Source: Prevotellaceae bacterium UBA7017
GTDB taxonomy: Bacteria > Bacteroidota > Bacteroidia > Bacteroidales > Bacteroidaceae
Assembly (NCBI GenBank): GCA_002449535.1
Contig: DJWZ01000118.1
Coordinates: forward strand, 89,105 to 100,817
Length of the DNA stretch: 11,713 nt
Direction: 5' to 3'
A program made the translations under genes and the position numbers. A model generated the notes under the pieces. That model made no database searches. It was not told the origin of the DNA and saw only the letters and a list, made by a program, of their open reading frames with translations. Below are positions 1 to 6,777 of this stretch, piece by piece; position 1 is the first letter of the stretch; every line of letters starts with the position of its first letter.

Positions 1-989
1 TTACTGCCACGGGAGGCTGCCTCTGCATTCAGCAACTCTTTTATCTCTTCTGCCGTATATTCCTCCTCACCATCTTTAAAACGCTGTGCCACATGTTCCA
101 TAATAATCCATGACTGCTCAAACCGTGAGTTAAAAGAATATGCAGAATTGAAGTTCGGTTCACTGGAGAAGAAGTCTTCAGAATTCTGTTTGCAATAAGC
201 CAGCTCTGCTCCCAGAAGACATATTATCCATGACGTCTGTAGCCATAGCAGGAAGAATGGTATCATTGCAAACGAGCCATAAATAGCATTATAATTGGAT
301 ATCCATATCTGAGAATTGATATACACCATCTGGAACACCTGCAAGCATACACCTGCCAGGACTCCTGGCCAAAGGGCGGAGCTGAACCTCACCTTCGTAT
401 TAGGCATAAAGACATACAGACATACGAAACCTGCCGACAGGAGAACGTAAGGCGACGCCTCTATTAAAAAGGTCATGATAGGCCCCAATACTATCACATC
501 GCTAAGCTGATCCTGCAATGCCGTTACCCAAATAGACAAGCCCGAGCTAACCACGAGGAATATAGGTAACAAGAAGAACATGGACACATAATCAGTAATG
601 GTACGGAAAATGCTTCGGGGATGTTTTACATGCCAGATATCATTGAAAGCACTTTCGATGTTGGAAATCAGCATCAGCGTAGTCCACAACATAAAGATAA
701 GACCGATGCCGAGGAACATTCCTTTTTTCGTATGTACCAGATAGGAGTTCACAAATCCAATAAGAGTTTCTGCCGCATCAGGTTGGGATGACAACTGGTC
801 ACGAAACCATGTTTCTATATACACGGAATATCCGAACCCTCTTGCCACTGCAAAGAAAACTGCCAAGATAGGCACAAAAGCAAGCAACGTAGAGTAAGTA
901 AGATTACTTGCCGTAGCGATAACGCGCTTTTGATTGATATCCATGACAAAAGCGCGAATAAAAGTGTAGATAGTATTAAAGATGCGCAT
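1..989 (-). CDS. YihY/BrkB-family inner membrane protein (3' end outside window)
   Basis: Open frame from an ATG at 989-987 down to the window edge: about 329 codons with no stop, so the C-terminus is missing. The protein begins MRIFNTIYTFIRAFVMD and then shows the family's N-terminal pattern (ATASNLTYSTLLAFVPILAVFFA), followed by several long hydrophobic stretches. These include a segment around 'KGMFLGIGLIFMLWTTLMLISNIESAFNDIW' (split here: KGMFLGIGLIFMLWTTL, then NIESAFNDIW) and 'NAIYGSFAMIPFFLLWL', both characteristic of YihY/BrkB proteins, formerly mis-called ribonuclease BN. About six membrane helices are expected, followed by a charged cytoplasmic tail, which is seen here as Glu/Lys-rich sequence near the edge. 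The biochemical role of the family is not settled; the proteins sit in the inner membrane. The start lies about 60 nt downstream of rnpB, and I see no separate promoter between them. Identity to the family is clear; function is not. Confidence 0.9.
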   Translation of the reverse strand, partial: MRIFNTIYTFIRAFVMDINQKRVIATASNLTYSTLLAFVPILAVFFAVARGFGYSVYIETWFRDQLSSQPDAAETLIGFVNSYLVHTKKGMFLGIGLIFMLWTTLMLISNIESAFNDIWHVKHPRSIFRTITDYVSMFFLLPIFLVVSSGLSIWVTALQDQLSDVIVLGPIMTFLIEASPYVLLSAGFVCLYVFMPNTKVRFSSALWPGVLAGVCLQVFQMVYINSQIWISNYNAIYGSFAMIPFFLLWLQTSWIICLLGAELAYCKQNSEDFFSSEPNFNSAYSFNSRFEQSWIIMEHVAQRFKDGEEEYTAEEIKELLNAEAASRGS

Positions 990-1050
990 GCAAGAGTTAA
1001 AAGCAGAAGTTAAAAGGGGAATGAAAGAAGAAAAAAATCAGAAAAAAGAA

Positions 1051-1431
1051 ATCAGTATCTCTATAAGCCGGGTTCTGTCCTGGCAAAGCCAGTGTCCTAT
1101 CATTTATCTAAGCGTTCTACCCTCCAACGTATTCCGAAGAATTCGGGCGAGCAGCCCTATCATGACGATGGTTTACACGAACTTGCAGCCTCCAGAAAAC
1201 ACAGCATAGTTGTCACCAACTATCTGGTGGTCTCTTACACCACCTTCTCACCCTTACCTGCGCACATTATCCGACCTTGTATTCACTCAGCAAGAATTAT
1301 GCGCCGGCGGTTATTTTCTTCTGTTAACACCTACTGTCACCAATAGCTTGTATTTTCGCAAGTGGAGCGCTCTACGCTGCCCGGACTTTCCTCTGGCACA
1401 AGAATGCCAGCGATAAGACCAAGATACTGAT
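1051..1431 (-). ncRNA. rnpB: RNase P RNA (bacterial type A)
   Basis: This is the catalytic RNA of ribonuclease P, which removes 5' leaders from tRNA precursors. Read on the minus strand, it contains the universally conserved 5' core GAGGAAAGTCCGGGC (about 1380-1394), the block ATAACCGCC, the GGTAAGGGTGA element of the specificity/core region, and the 3' core ACAGAACCCGGCTTAT (about 1062-1077). The ends were set by helix P1: ATCAGTATCT at 1431-1422 pairs perfectly with AGATACTGAT at 1060-1051, giving an RNA of about 381 nt, normal for the class. A U-rich tract follows the 3' end and, together with P1, may act as the terminator. The 5' end is only 8 nt past the stop of the holin-like gene, and no clear TAnnTTTG box sits directly upstream. 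Confidence 0.97.
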
Positions 1432-1438
1432 TATTTTT

Positions 1439-2005
1439 CTAAAAAAACTTCTTCTTTTTTCCGAATATTTTGTATAGTTTCCAGCCAAGTATAGCTCCGT
1501 CGATGATGTAGGAGGAGTTTGTCACCCACGACATCACACGCTTTGTCGGCGATAGGACGACAGGCTCCTCATTGACCAAGGAATCCCAATTCTTCTTGAG
1601 TGATGTCTCCTTTGCAACAATATCTGTTTGCATAGAATCAGACTTCTTCTTCAGCTCATTGGGAGCCAGTTCAGAAAACAGACGTGTCAATGGTGTAAAC
1701 AGCCACATTTCACGGGTGGCGTATGCGAGTATCAGCAACAACACATAGCACGCGCCAACAAGCAAAAAGCCTGCAGTCTTTGACCCCACAACATCCTCAA
1801 GGGAGTAGGCAGCAGCGATAGAAAAGCAGACGAGTACTAACATCAAAATCAACAGGAGTACAATAACAAAGAACAACGTCCCTACTATGTACACCAATTT
1901 GTGCAGTACATCAAGTCGAGTCTTTTCAGACTTCAACTCCGCCCACCCCTTGGAATCCTCAATCAGGGAGACTATCTTCTTGACATTTGCGTCACTGGAA
2001 ATCAT
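1439..2005 (-). CDS. Phage-holin-like two-helix membrane protein
   Basis: A 188-residue protein with a polar N-terminus, a long hydrophobic segment at about residues 37-67, a second at about 77-97, then a charged, probably cytoplasmic C-terminal half ending in a lysine-rich tail (KKKKFF). This hairpin arrangement matches the 'phage holin family' / Holin-X-like membrane proteins that accompany YtxH proteins in many Bacteroidetes chromosomes. There is no phage context, so lysis is an unlikely role; an envelope or stress function is usually guessed. Its ATG overlaps the end of the upstream ytxH-like gene by four bases (ATGA), implying translational coupling, and this fixes the start. The stop is TAG. 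Family placement rests on topology and neighbourhood rather than a catalytic motif. Confidence 0.75.
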   Translation of the reverse strand: MISSDANVKKIVSLIEDSKGWAELKSEKTRLDVLHKLVYIVGTLFFVIVLLLILMLVLVCFSIAAAYSLEDVVGSKTAGFLLVGACYVLLLILAYATREMWLFTPLTRLFSELAPNELKKKSDSMQTDIVAKETSLKKNWDSLVNEEPVVLSPTKRVMSWVTNSSYIIDGAILGWKLYKIFGKKKKFF

Positions 2006-2262
2006 GCCTCAATAACGTCTTCCGCAAGTTCTTCTACTTGGTTTTTAGAAAGTTTGATATTATACTTATCGCAGAAGTCCTTCACCTTGTTCTGGATGTC
2101 CTCTGCAGTCTTTTTAATGTCAATTTTGTCATAGCACTCTTTTGCATAGCCCTGAAGCTTTGCACGTGTATCCTCACCCTTTTCCGGTGCAAGTAAAAGT
2201 GCTGCTGTTGCACCTGCAACGGCTCCGCCGATGACAGCTGCGATGTAACCTAATGTCTTCAT
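2002..2262 (-). CDS. YtxH-domain protein
   Basis: A protein of 86 residues. Residues 4-25 form a small-residue-rich hydrophobic segment (GYIAAVIGGAVAGATAALLL), followed directly by the YtxH hallmark LLLAPEKGEDTRAKL and an amphipathic, charged helix (about 36-85), probably coiled coil. YtxH proteins are small membrane-anchored proteins; the Bacillus founder is stress-induced, but the molecular function is unknown. It is first in a two-gene unit with the holin-like gene, which it overlaps by four bases. A well-formed Bacteroidetes promoter lies about 65-95 nt upstream on the minus strand, and the leader is very A/T-rich. Confidence 0.88.
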   Translation of the reverse strand: MKTLGYIAAVIGGAVAGATAALLLAPEKGEDTRAKLQGYAKECYDKIDIKKTAEDIQNKVKDFCDKYNIKLSKNQVEELAEDVIEA

Positions 2263-2326
2263 AGTTAAAATTTTGATTTGTTGTTAATAAATTGGTTAAT
2301 AAATATAACAAATACCTTTTCAAATG

Positions 2327-2357
2327 CAAAAGTAATAAAAAAATACAGTAAAACAAA
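2327..2357 (-). promoter_or_regulatory. Promoter of the ytxH-like/holin-like unit
   Basis: On the minus strand a TTTG box (2357-2354) is separated by 19 bases from TACTTTTG (2334-2327). These match the Bacteroidetes housekeeping sigma consensus TTTG-(19-21)-TAnnTTTG. Transcription would start around 2320, giving an A/T-rich leader of nearly 60 nt before the ATG at 2262. The box lies back to back with the promoter of the SPOR operon. Confidence 0.7.
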
Positions 2358-2378
2358 TTTTTTTCACATTTTTTTTCG

Positions 2379-2386
2379 TACCTTTG
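2379..2386 (+). promoter_or_regulatory. -7 box of the SPOR-ruvX-def-TPR operon
   Basis: TACCTTTG is an exact match to the Bacteroidetes -7 consensus TAnnTTTG. The expected TTTG box 19-21 bases upstream falls in a T-run and is not distinct, so the promoter may be weaker or differently regulated than the divergent one. The predicted start near 2392 gives a leader of about 40 nt with an A-rich region just before the ATG at 2433. Confidence 0.65.
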
Positions 2387-2432
2387 CAGCGAATTAACAG
2401 AATTATATCACTTTATATAATAATAACTCAAA

Positions 2433-2930
2433 ATGAAAAAGATTTTCTATTTCAGTGCATTAGTATGCACAGCAATTGCATTCACAGCTTGTAGTTCTTC
2501 AAAAGAAAGTGCTTATCGCAAGGCTTACGAAAAGGCAAAGGCTCAGGAGCAGTATGCACAGCCAGTACAGCAGGAATATCAGGCACCTGTTCAGACGCAA
2601 GCTCCTGTTACTCCAATGGTAGAGCAGCCAGTACAGCAGACCACTACTGTTGTTGACAACACTCCTGTTCGTAGAGAGAACGTTAACGTTGTTAGCGGTG
2701 CGGGGCTCAAGGCTTATTCAGTTGTTGTAGGTTCTTTCGGTGTACGTGCAAATGCCGATGGTCTGCAGAATACTCTGAAAAATGCTGGATATGATGCACA
2801 GATTGCATACAATAGCGAGCGCAACATGTATCGCGTAGTTGCAACCACACACGATGACAGGAGCAGTGCTGTCAGCACAAGAGAATCACTCAGAGCTACA
2901 TATCCTGACGCATGGCTTCTGATGAAGTAA
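2433..2930 (+). CDS. SPOR-domain lipoprotein
   Basis: A 165-residue envelope protein. Residues 1-19 are a lipoprotein signal peptide (MKKIFYFSALVCTAIAFTA) with the lipidated cysteine at C20 (FTA-C). The next residues, SSSKES, loosely resemble the Bacteroidetes lipoprotein export signal (Lys plus acidic residue after Cys), which could direct it to the outer membrane surface; this is an inference. A Gln/Pro/Val-rich low-complexity linker (about 37-80) leads to a C-terminal SPOR domain (about 93-164; begins AYSVVVGSFG, ends near PDAWLLMK). SPOR domains bind glycan strands lacking stem peptides, typically at division sites. It is first in the operon; its TAA is followed immediately by the ATG of ruvX with no spacer. 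Confidence 0.9.
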   Translation: MKKIFYFSALVCTAIAFTACSSSKESAYRKAYEKAKAQEQYAQPVQQEYQAPVQTQAPVTPMVEQPVQQTTTVVDNTPVRRENVNVVSGAGLKAYSVVVGSFGVRANADGLQNTLKNAGYDAQIAYNSERNMYRVVATTHDDRSSAVSTRESLRATYPDAWLLMK

Positions 2931-3341
2931 ATGCCTAGGATTCTTGCTATAGACTACGGAAAGAAGCGCACCGGGCTTGCTGTAACAGACGAATTACAGA
3001 TAGTGCCCGGTGCGCTTGATACTGTAGATACTCATAAACTATTCGAATATCTTGAAAACTACATTCAACGAGAGTCTGTAGAACGGATAATAATTGGAGA
3101 GCCAAAACAATCCAACGGCATGCCATCTGAGAATATGGCGCGAGTAAAAGAATTTGAAAACCGTTGGCGAAAAGCCCACCCTGAAATCCCCATTGAGGGA
3201 TATGACGAAAGATTCACATCCGTATTGGCTCACAGAACAATGCTCGACGCCGGATTACACAAGAAGGCAAGACAGGACAAGGCTCTCGTTGACAAAGTTT
3301 CTGCAACAATAATATTACAAGACTATTTAAGCCACAGATGA
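2931..3341 (+). CDS. ruvX: RuvX/YqgF-family nuclease (pre-16S rRNA processing / putative Holliday junction resolvase)
   Basis: A 136-residue RNase H-like fold protein of normal family length. The first beta-hairpin motif ILAIDYGKKRTGLAV (residues 4-18) carries the catalytic Asp8. A middle IIIGEP (53-58) is followed by SNGMPSE, the usual position of the family's G-x-P/substrate loop. DERFTS (92-97) carries another acidic residue, and Asp121 in ALVDKVSA is the likely third catalytic acid. In E. coli YqgF is implicated in maturation of the 5' end of 16S rRNA; the resolvase activity is debated. The ATG directly abuts the SPOR stop, and the gene's TGA overlaps the def start by four bases (ATGA), indicating tight coupling. 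Confidence 0.95.
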   Translation: MPRILAIDYGKKRTGLAVTDELQIVPGALDTVDTHKLFEYLENYIQRESVERIIIGEPKQSNGMPSENMARVKEFENRWRKAHPEIPIEGYDERFTSVLAHRTMLDAGLHKKARQDKALVDKVSATIILQDYLSHR

Positions 3342-3895
3342 TATTACCCATCTATACATATGGTCAGCCTGTTTTGAGAAAGACAGCTCAAGACATTGAC
3401 GCCACATACCCCGACCTGAAAAATCTTATTGCAAACATGTGGGAGACCCTTTCCAACAGCGAGGGCATCGGATTAGCAGCACCACAGATAGGGCTTCCGA
3501 TACGACTGGTCGTCATCGATTTGGACCCTCTGAAGGAAGACCTGCCAGAATATACCGGATTCAGGAAAGTTTTCATCAATGCACACATCGTAGATTATGA
3601 CGACACGAACACCGAAAGCTCTTCAGAAGGATGTCTGTCACTACCGGCAATACACGAAAACGTAACACGTCCGACACGAATACATGTAACCTATCAGGAC
3701 GAAGATTTCAAGGAGCACGACGAATGGGTGGATGGTTATTTGGCACGCGTAATGCAACACGAATTCGACCATCTGGACGGAAAGATGTTTATCGACCGCA
3801 TCTCACCATTGAGGAAACAGTTGATTAAATCAAAGCTAAAAGCATTGCTGCAGGGACGTTTCAGAACTGGCTACAAGGTTAAGGTAGCCAAATAG
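3338..3895 (+). CDS. def: Peptide deformylase
   Basis: A 185-residue metalloenzyme that removes the formyl group from the N-terminal methionine of new proteins at the ribosome. All three family motifs are intact: GIGLAAPQIG (motif I, residues 43-52), EGCLSLP (motif II, 97-103, with metal ligand Cys99) and QHEFDHLDG (motif III, 140-148, with metal ligands His141 and His145 and catalytic Glu142). Length is normal. The start codon overlaps the ruvX stop (ATGA). The gene ends in TAG, six bases before the TPR gene. This TAG, after a family-typical C-terminus, helps show that TAG is an ordinary stop in this genome. Confidence 0.98.
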   Translation: MILPIYTYGQPVLRKTAQDIDATYPDLKNLIANMWETLSNSEGIGLAAPQIGLPIRLVVIDLDPLKEDLPEYTGFRKVFINAHIVDYDDTNTESSSEGCLSLPAIHENVTRPTRIHVTYQDEDFKEHDEWVDGYLARVMQHEFDHLDGKMFIDRISPLRKQLIKSKLKALLQGRFRTGYKVKVAK

Positions 3896-3901
3896 GAGAA
3901 A

Positions 3902-5503
3902 ATGCTAAAGCGTTTACTGTATGTCATATTATGTCTGTTCCCCATATCAACCGTATATGGGCAATATAACGTTGACAAACTGATTCTCAGCGGACGCATA
4001 GCATTACATTATGAAGACTACGTCCTCTCCATACAATATTTCAATCAAGCCATAGCAGCAAAGCCCTATCTTTGGGAGCCTTGGCAACTACGCGCAATAG
4101 CGAAGTATTACCTCGACGACTGGCAGGGAGCAGAAAACGATGCCACGGAAGCTTTGAAACTTAATCCCTACGTTACAGAGCTCTATGACCTTCGTGGCAT
4201 TACCCGCATCAGGCAAGAGCATTTTACGGATGCCATAGCCGACTACACCCAAGCAATTTCACAGGAGCCTGCCAACCAGAATTACTGGTACAACCGCGCA
4301 GCATGCTATCTTGAGAACAAAGAATATGATGCCTGCCTGCTGCAGTTGGACACTGTTATACAAAAGTGGCAAAAGAATTCCGGTGCCTACCTTATGAAGG
4401 CTGAGGCGCTCATGAACAAGGGTGACACCATAGGGGCAGAGACATGGATTGACAAGGGACTGGAACTTGACGAGCACAATGCCAGCGCTTGGAGAGTAAA
4501 AGCAATGTTTGCCTTCAACAAGAGCATGTGGAAGGAAGCAGACGAGTACTACACCAAGGCTTTGCATTACACGCCTAAAGACGTAAGATGCTACGTCAAT
4601 AGAGCCCACGTCCGACTAAAATACAACAATCTACGCGGTGCAATGAACGACTACGACACTGCATTGGAATTAGACCCCAACAACTTCCTTGCCCACTACA
4701 ACAGAGGTTTGTTGAGACAACAGGTCGGGGATGATAATCGAGCCATTGAAGATTTCAACTATGTACTCAGCCTGGAGCCCGGAAACATCATGGCATTGTT
4801 CAACAGAGCAATACTTGAAGACAGGACAGGAGACCTTCGAAGCGCCATCCGCGACTACTCTATTGTAATAAAGAAATTTCCCAACTTTTGGACAGGTCTT
4901 AAATTCCGTGCTGAATGTTATCGTCGCTTAGGACAGACAGCGAATGCCGAGAAAGACGAATATCGCATCCTGAAAGCCCAGATGGACAAGCATCTCGGTG
5001 TCCAGAACAGATGGTCATCAGCCAAGTTGCAACAGATGCGCAAGCTCTCGGATATAGACCTCGACAAATATGACCAGATTGTGGTAGAGGACGACGCCTC
5101 ACCAGAACCGGAATACAAGAGTGAATATCGCGGAAAGATACAGAACAAGCAGATTACAGAGCACTACCAACCATATATCGTGATGCAACGCGACAGTTTG
5201 GTTGAAAAGACTGAATACGTAGAAATCAAGACGCCTAAGACTGCACAGGACTACTATAACATTGGTACCCATCAAGCACGCGACAGCGTCTATACCGAGG
5301 CGATAGAAAACCTCACTAAGGCAATTGGGATAGACCCATACTTCTCACATGCCTATTACAACAGAGGTCTTGCATATCTGCATATCAACGAAATAGAGAA
5401 ATCGCAAGCCGATTTGTCTAAAGCCGGAGAACTGGGGCTATACTCTGCATACAGTCTCATGAAGCAAAACAAGAAAAAGAAGAACAACAATAAAAAGAAA
5501 TAA
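3902..5503 (+). CDS. Secreted protein of 12 tetratricopeptide repeats
   Basis: A 533-residue protein with an N-terminal signal peptide (about 1-20, cleavage likely YG-Q21), so exported to the periplasm or outer membrane. The mature protein starts with ten TPR units in exact, uninterrupted 34-residue register from residue 24 to 363. Each ends in patterns such as A-L-x-L-x-P. A non-repeat linker rich in acidic and Tyr residues follows (about 364-447), then two further 34-residue TPRs (448-481 and 482-515) and a Lys/Asn-rich tail (about 516-533). TPR arrays are protein-protein scaffolds; the partner cannot be told from sequence. The start is 6 nt after the def stop and co-transcription is very likely. 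No catalytic domain is visible. Confidence 0.93.
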   Translation: MLKRLLYVILCLFPISTVYGQYNVDKLILSGRIALHYEDYVLSIQYFNQAIAAKPYLWEPWQLRAIAKYYLDDWQGAENDATEALKLNPYVTELYDLRGITRIRQEHFTDAIADYTQAISQEPANQNYWYNRAACYLENKEYDACLLQLDTVIQKWQKNSGAYLMKAEALMNKGDTIGAETWIDKGLELDEHNASAWRVKAMFAFNKSMWKEADEYYTKALHYTPKDVRCYVNRAHVRLKYNNLRGAMNDYDTALELDPNNFLAHYNRGLLRQQVGDDNRAIEDFNYVLSLEPGNIMALFNRAILEDRTGDLRSAIRDYSIVIKKFPNFWTGLKFRAECYRRLGQTANAEKDEYRILKAQMDKHLGVQNRWSSAKLQQMRKLSDIDLDKYDQIVVEDDASPEPEYKSEYRGKIQNKQITEHYQPYIVMQRDSLVEKTEYVEIKTPKTAQDYYNIGTHQARDSVYTEAIENLTKAIGIDPYFSHAYYNRGLAYLHINEIEKSQADLSKAGELGLYSAYSLMKQNKKKKNNNKKK

Positions 5504-5546
5504 AGGTGTGCCAAAATGCTGAAGGCATAAAATTCCAATTTGCACT

Positions 5547-6023
5547 ATGAAAAGACTATTTTTTGCAATAATACTATACAACTGCTTTTGCACTTTTCCC
5601 GTAATGTCTCAAACTCTTACAGAAATATACGAGAGCATCCCAGACACCATAATGCCAAAAGCAGGAGCCCAGCCGGAGATTACACAGCAGAGTGACAGTC
5701 TCATGCTTTTCACTACAGACAAGGTGAAGTATGAACTCGCCAGACTTTCTGACGACAAAGTTGTACTGCTCATTACCCTACCCCTTCCAGAACCAGATAC
5801 GCGCGCATACCTTTATAATATTAAGAGCGATGCCGCAACTTCCGGAAAGATAATATGGCAGTTGGAAAACACCCACGATTTCTCCAATGGAACCTTCCGT
5901 TTTGCGGAAGCTACAATCACTTCCGTATCTCCATTGTTAACGCAAGTAACACTAAGAGAGCCATTTGCACCATCTGACAAGAAAGAAGAGCCTATTTTGT
6001 TAAAAAATACAAAAGTTTTTTAG
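5547..6023 (+). CDS. Small secreted protein, possibly distant DUF3256 relative
   Basis: A 158-residue protein with a signal peptide (residues 1 to about 21, MKRLFFAIILYNCFCTFPVMS) and no lipobox. The mature part is predicted to be mainly beta-strand (alternating hydrophobic residues in VKYELARL, KVVLLITLPLP, RAYLYNI, ATITSV). The opening IYESIPDTIMP resembles the start of Bacteroidetes DUF3256 proteins, and the C-terminal strand LLKNTKVF resembles their ending. However, the protein is shorter than the roughly 200 residues usual for that family, so I hold this loosely. It lies 43 nt after the TPR gene with no promoter or terminator seen between, so it is probably the last gene of the operon. 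The stop is TAG. Function is unknown. Confidence 0.75.
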   Translation: MKRLFFAIILYNCFCTFPVMSQTLTEIYESIPDTIMPKAGAQPEITQQSDSLMLFTTDKVKYELARLSDDKVVLLITLPLPEPDTRAYLYNIKSDAATSGKIIWQLENTHDFSNGTFRFAEATITSVSPLLTQVTLREPFAPSDKKEEPILLKNTKVF

Positions 6024-6038
6024 TCTGAACACAAAAAA

Positions 6039-6070
6039 TTTGCAGATATAGAAAATAATACATACCTTTG
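6039..6070 (+). promoter_or_regulatory. Strong Bacteroidetes promoter of the candidate small RNA
   Basis: TTTG at 6039-6042 and TACCTTTG at 6063-6070, spaced by 20 bases: a near-perfect match to both Bacteroidetes consensus boxes. It begins only 15 bases after the preceding stop codon and points away from the operon into a region with no normal protein gene. Transcription should begin at about 6076. Confidence 0.75.
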
Positions 6071-6075
6071 CATCG

Positions 6076-6184
6076 TGTTTTTCATGGTATTAGATTATTA
6101 AGGTTAAAATGAAGGTTGATTGTCGTGAGACAATCAATTTTTCCTTTAAGGGCTGACATTTTTAATGCCAGCCCTTAATCTTTC
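6076..6184 (+). ncRNA. Candidate small non-coding RNA (about 110 nt)
   Basis: A self-contained transcription unit. Downstream of a consensus promoter comes an unstructured A/T-rich 5' part (about 6076-6115). Next is a perfect 9-bp hairpin TTGATTGTC/GACAATCAA (6116-6124 with 6129-6137) closed by the GNRA-type loop GTGA, then a T-run (6138-6142), then a GC-rich terminator hairpin. The only reading frame starting with ATG encodes 15 residues (6109-6156) that run through both hairpins and end inside the terminator, so coding is unlikely. No gene on the plus strand follows, so it is not an obvious leader or riboswitch; the next gene is convergent. The combination suggests a regulatory RNA. I cannot assign it to a named family. 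Confidence 0.6.
6146..6184 (+). terminator. Rho-independent terminator after the small RNA
   Basis: A perfect 10-bp stem TTAAGGGCTG/CAGCCCTTAA (6146-6155 with 6169-6178), one A-C mismatch, four more pairs (CATT/AATG) and a 3-base loop, followed by TCTTTC. The U-tract is short. The T-run is on the plus-strand side, so it serves the small RNA better than the convergent mazG transcript, although the stem lies between both. Confidence 0.7.
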
Positions 6185-6201
6185 CCACTATCTTTTGATT
6201 A

Positions 6202-6777
6202 TTATCTTTTACGCTTATAGGCATATACTCCATCGTCTCCCTCAAGTATCAGGGAATCGGGAGTCAGTGCCAGAATATCAAACGTGTCAGTATTGAGTAT
6301 CAGTTGACAGTTTCTCATCTGCCACGATGTATAAGGTTTTGACTCGATATTGTTTTTGGCTTCTATCACGCCGTTTTCCTTCATCGTAAAGTTACGGTCA
6401 AGAGAGGTCCAATGTCCCAGCAACGACGTAAGGTTCACAGCCTTGGCAACAACCTTCATACCCCTCCCCGGGTCAGTCGGGTCGGGCATTGTTGTCACAC
6501 AAATATTATCACCGGCATACAAGCCTCCCTGTATATCTGAAGAAATAGTATCTTGATTCATGGCTACAGCCATCTCACGACCATTGTCAGTGACAATCGT
6601 CAGCACATGCATACTCGTTGCATCACCCACAGTGCCGTATATCGCACTATCGGGAACTTCCACTACGTCATCCTCAATGTCCATGTTAGGCTTTGTTGTG
6701 TTAGTACACGAGGCAACGACAAGAATCGTCATAATACACAGCAATACGCTTTTTGCTTCTTCCCAAAACTTTTCCAT
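6202..6777 (-). other. Lipoprotein module of the MazG fusion, with possible internal start
   Basis: Met249 of the fused frame (ATG at 6777-6775) would begin a 191-residue protein with residues MEKFWEEAK as n-region, SVLLCIMTILVV as hydrophobic core and VAS-C as lipobox, with the cysteine 24th from this Met. The n-region carries three Glu and two Lys, which is not ideal for export. Internal initiation here would yield a free lipoprotein from the same frame as MazG, whereas full-length translation would place MazG in the cytoplasm and the lipocalin-like part across the inner membrane. The beta-rich C-terminal part resembles the lipocalin-like lipoproteins common in Bacteroidetes; its ligand is unknown. 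Confidence 0.45.

Noticed and set aside
982..1416. Three overlapping plus-strand open frames of 68-84 codons
   Set aside because: They lie on the antisense strand of rnpB and the adjoining spacer; the RNA's conserved core sequences and P1 pairing explain the region fully.
1439..2262. Prophage remnant suggested by the holin-like gene
   Set aside because: No other phage gene, attachment site or integrase is present, and a YtxH plus holin-like pair is a common chromosomal arrangement.
6109..6156. A 15-codon open frame inside the candidate small RNA
   Set aside because: It runs through the hairpin and ends in the terminator stem, has no recognisable peptide features and no downstream gene to regulate. 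It is kept only as an unlikely alternative.
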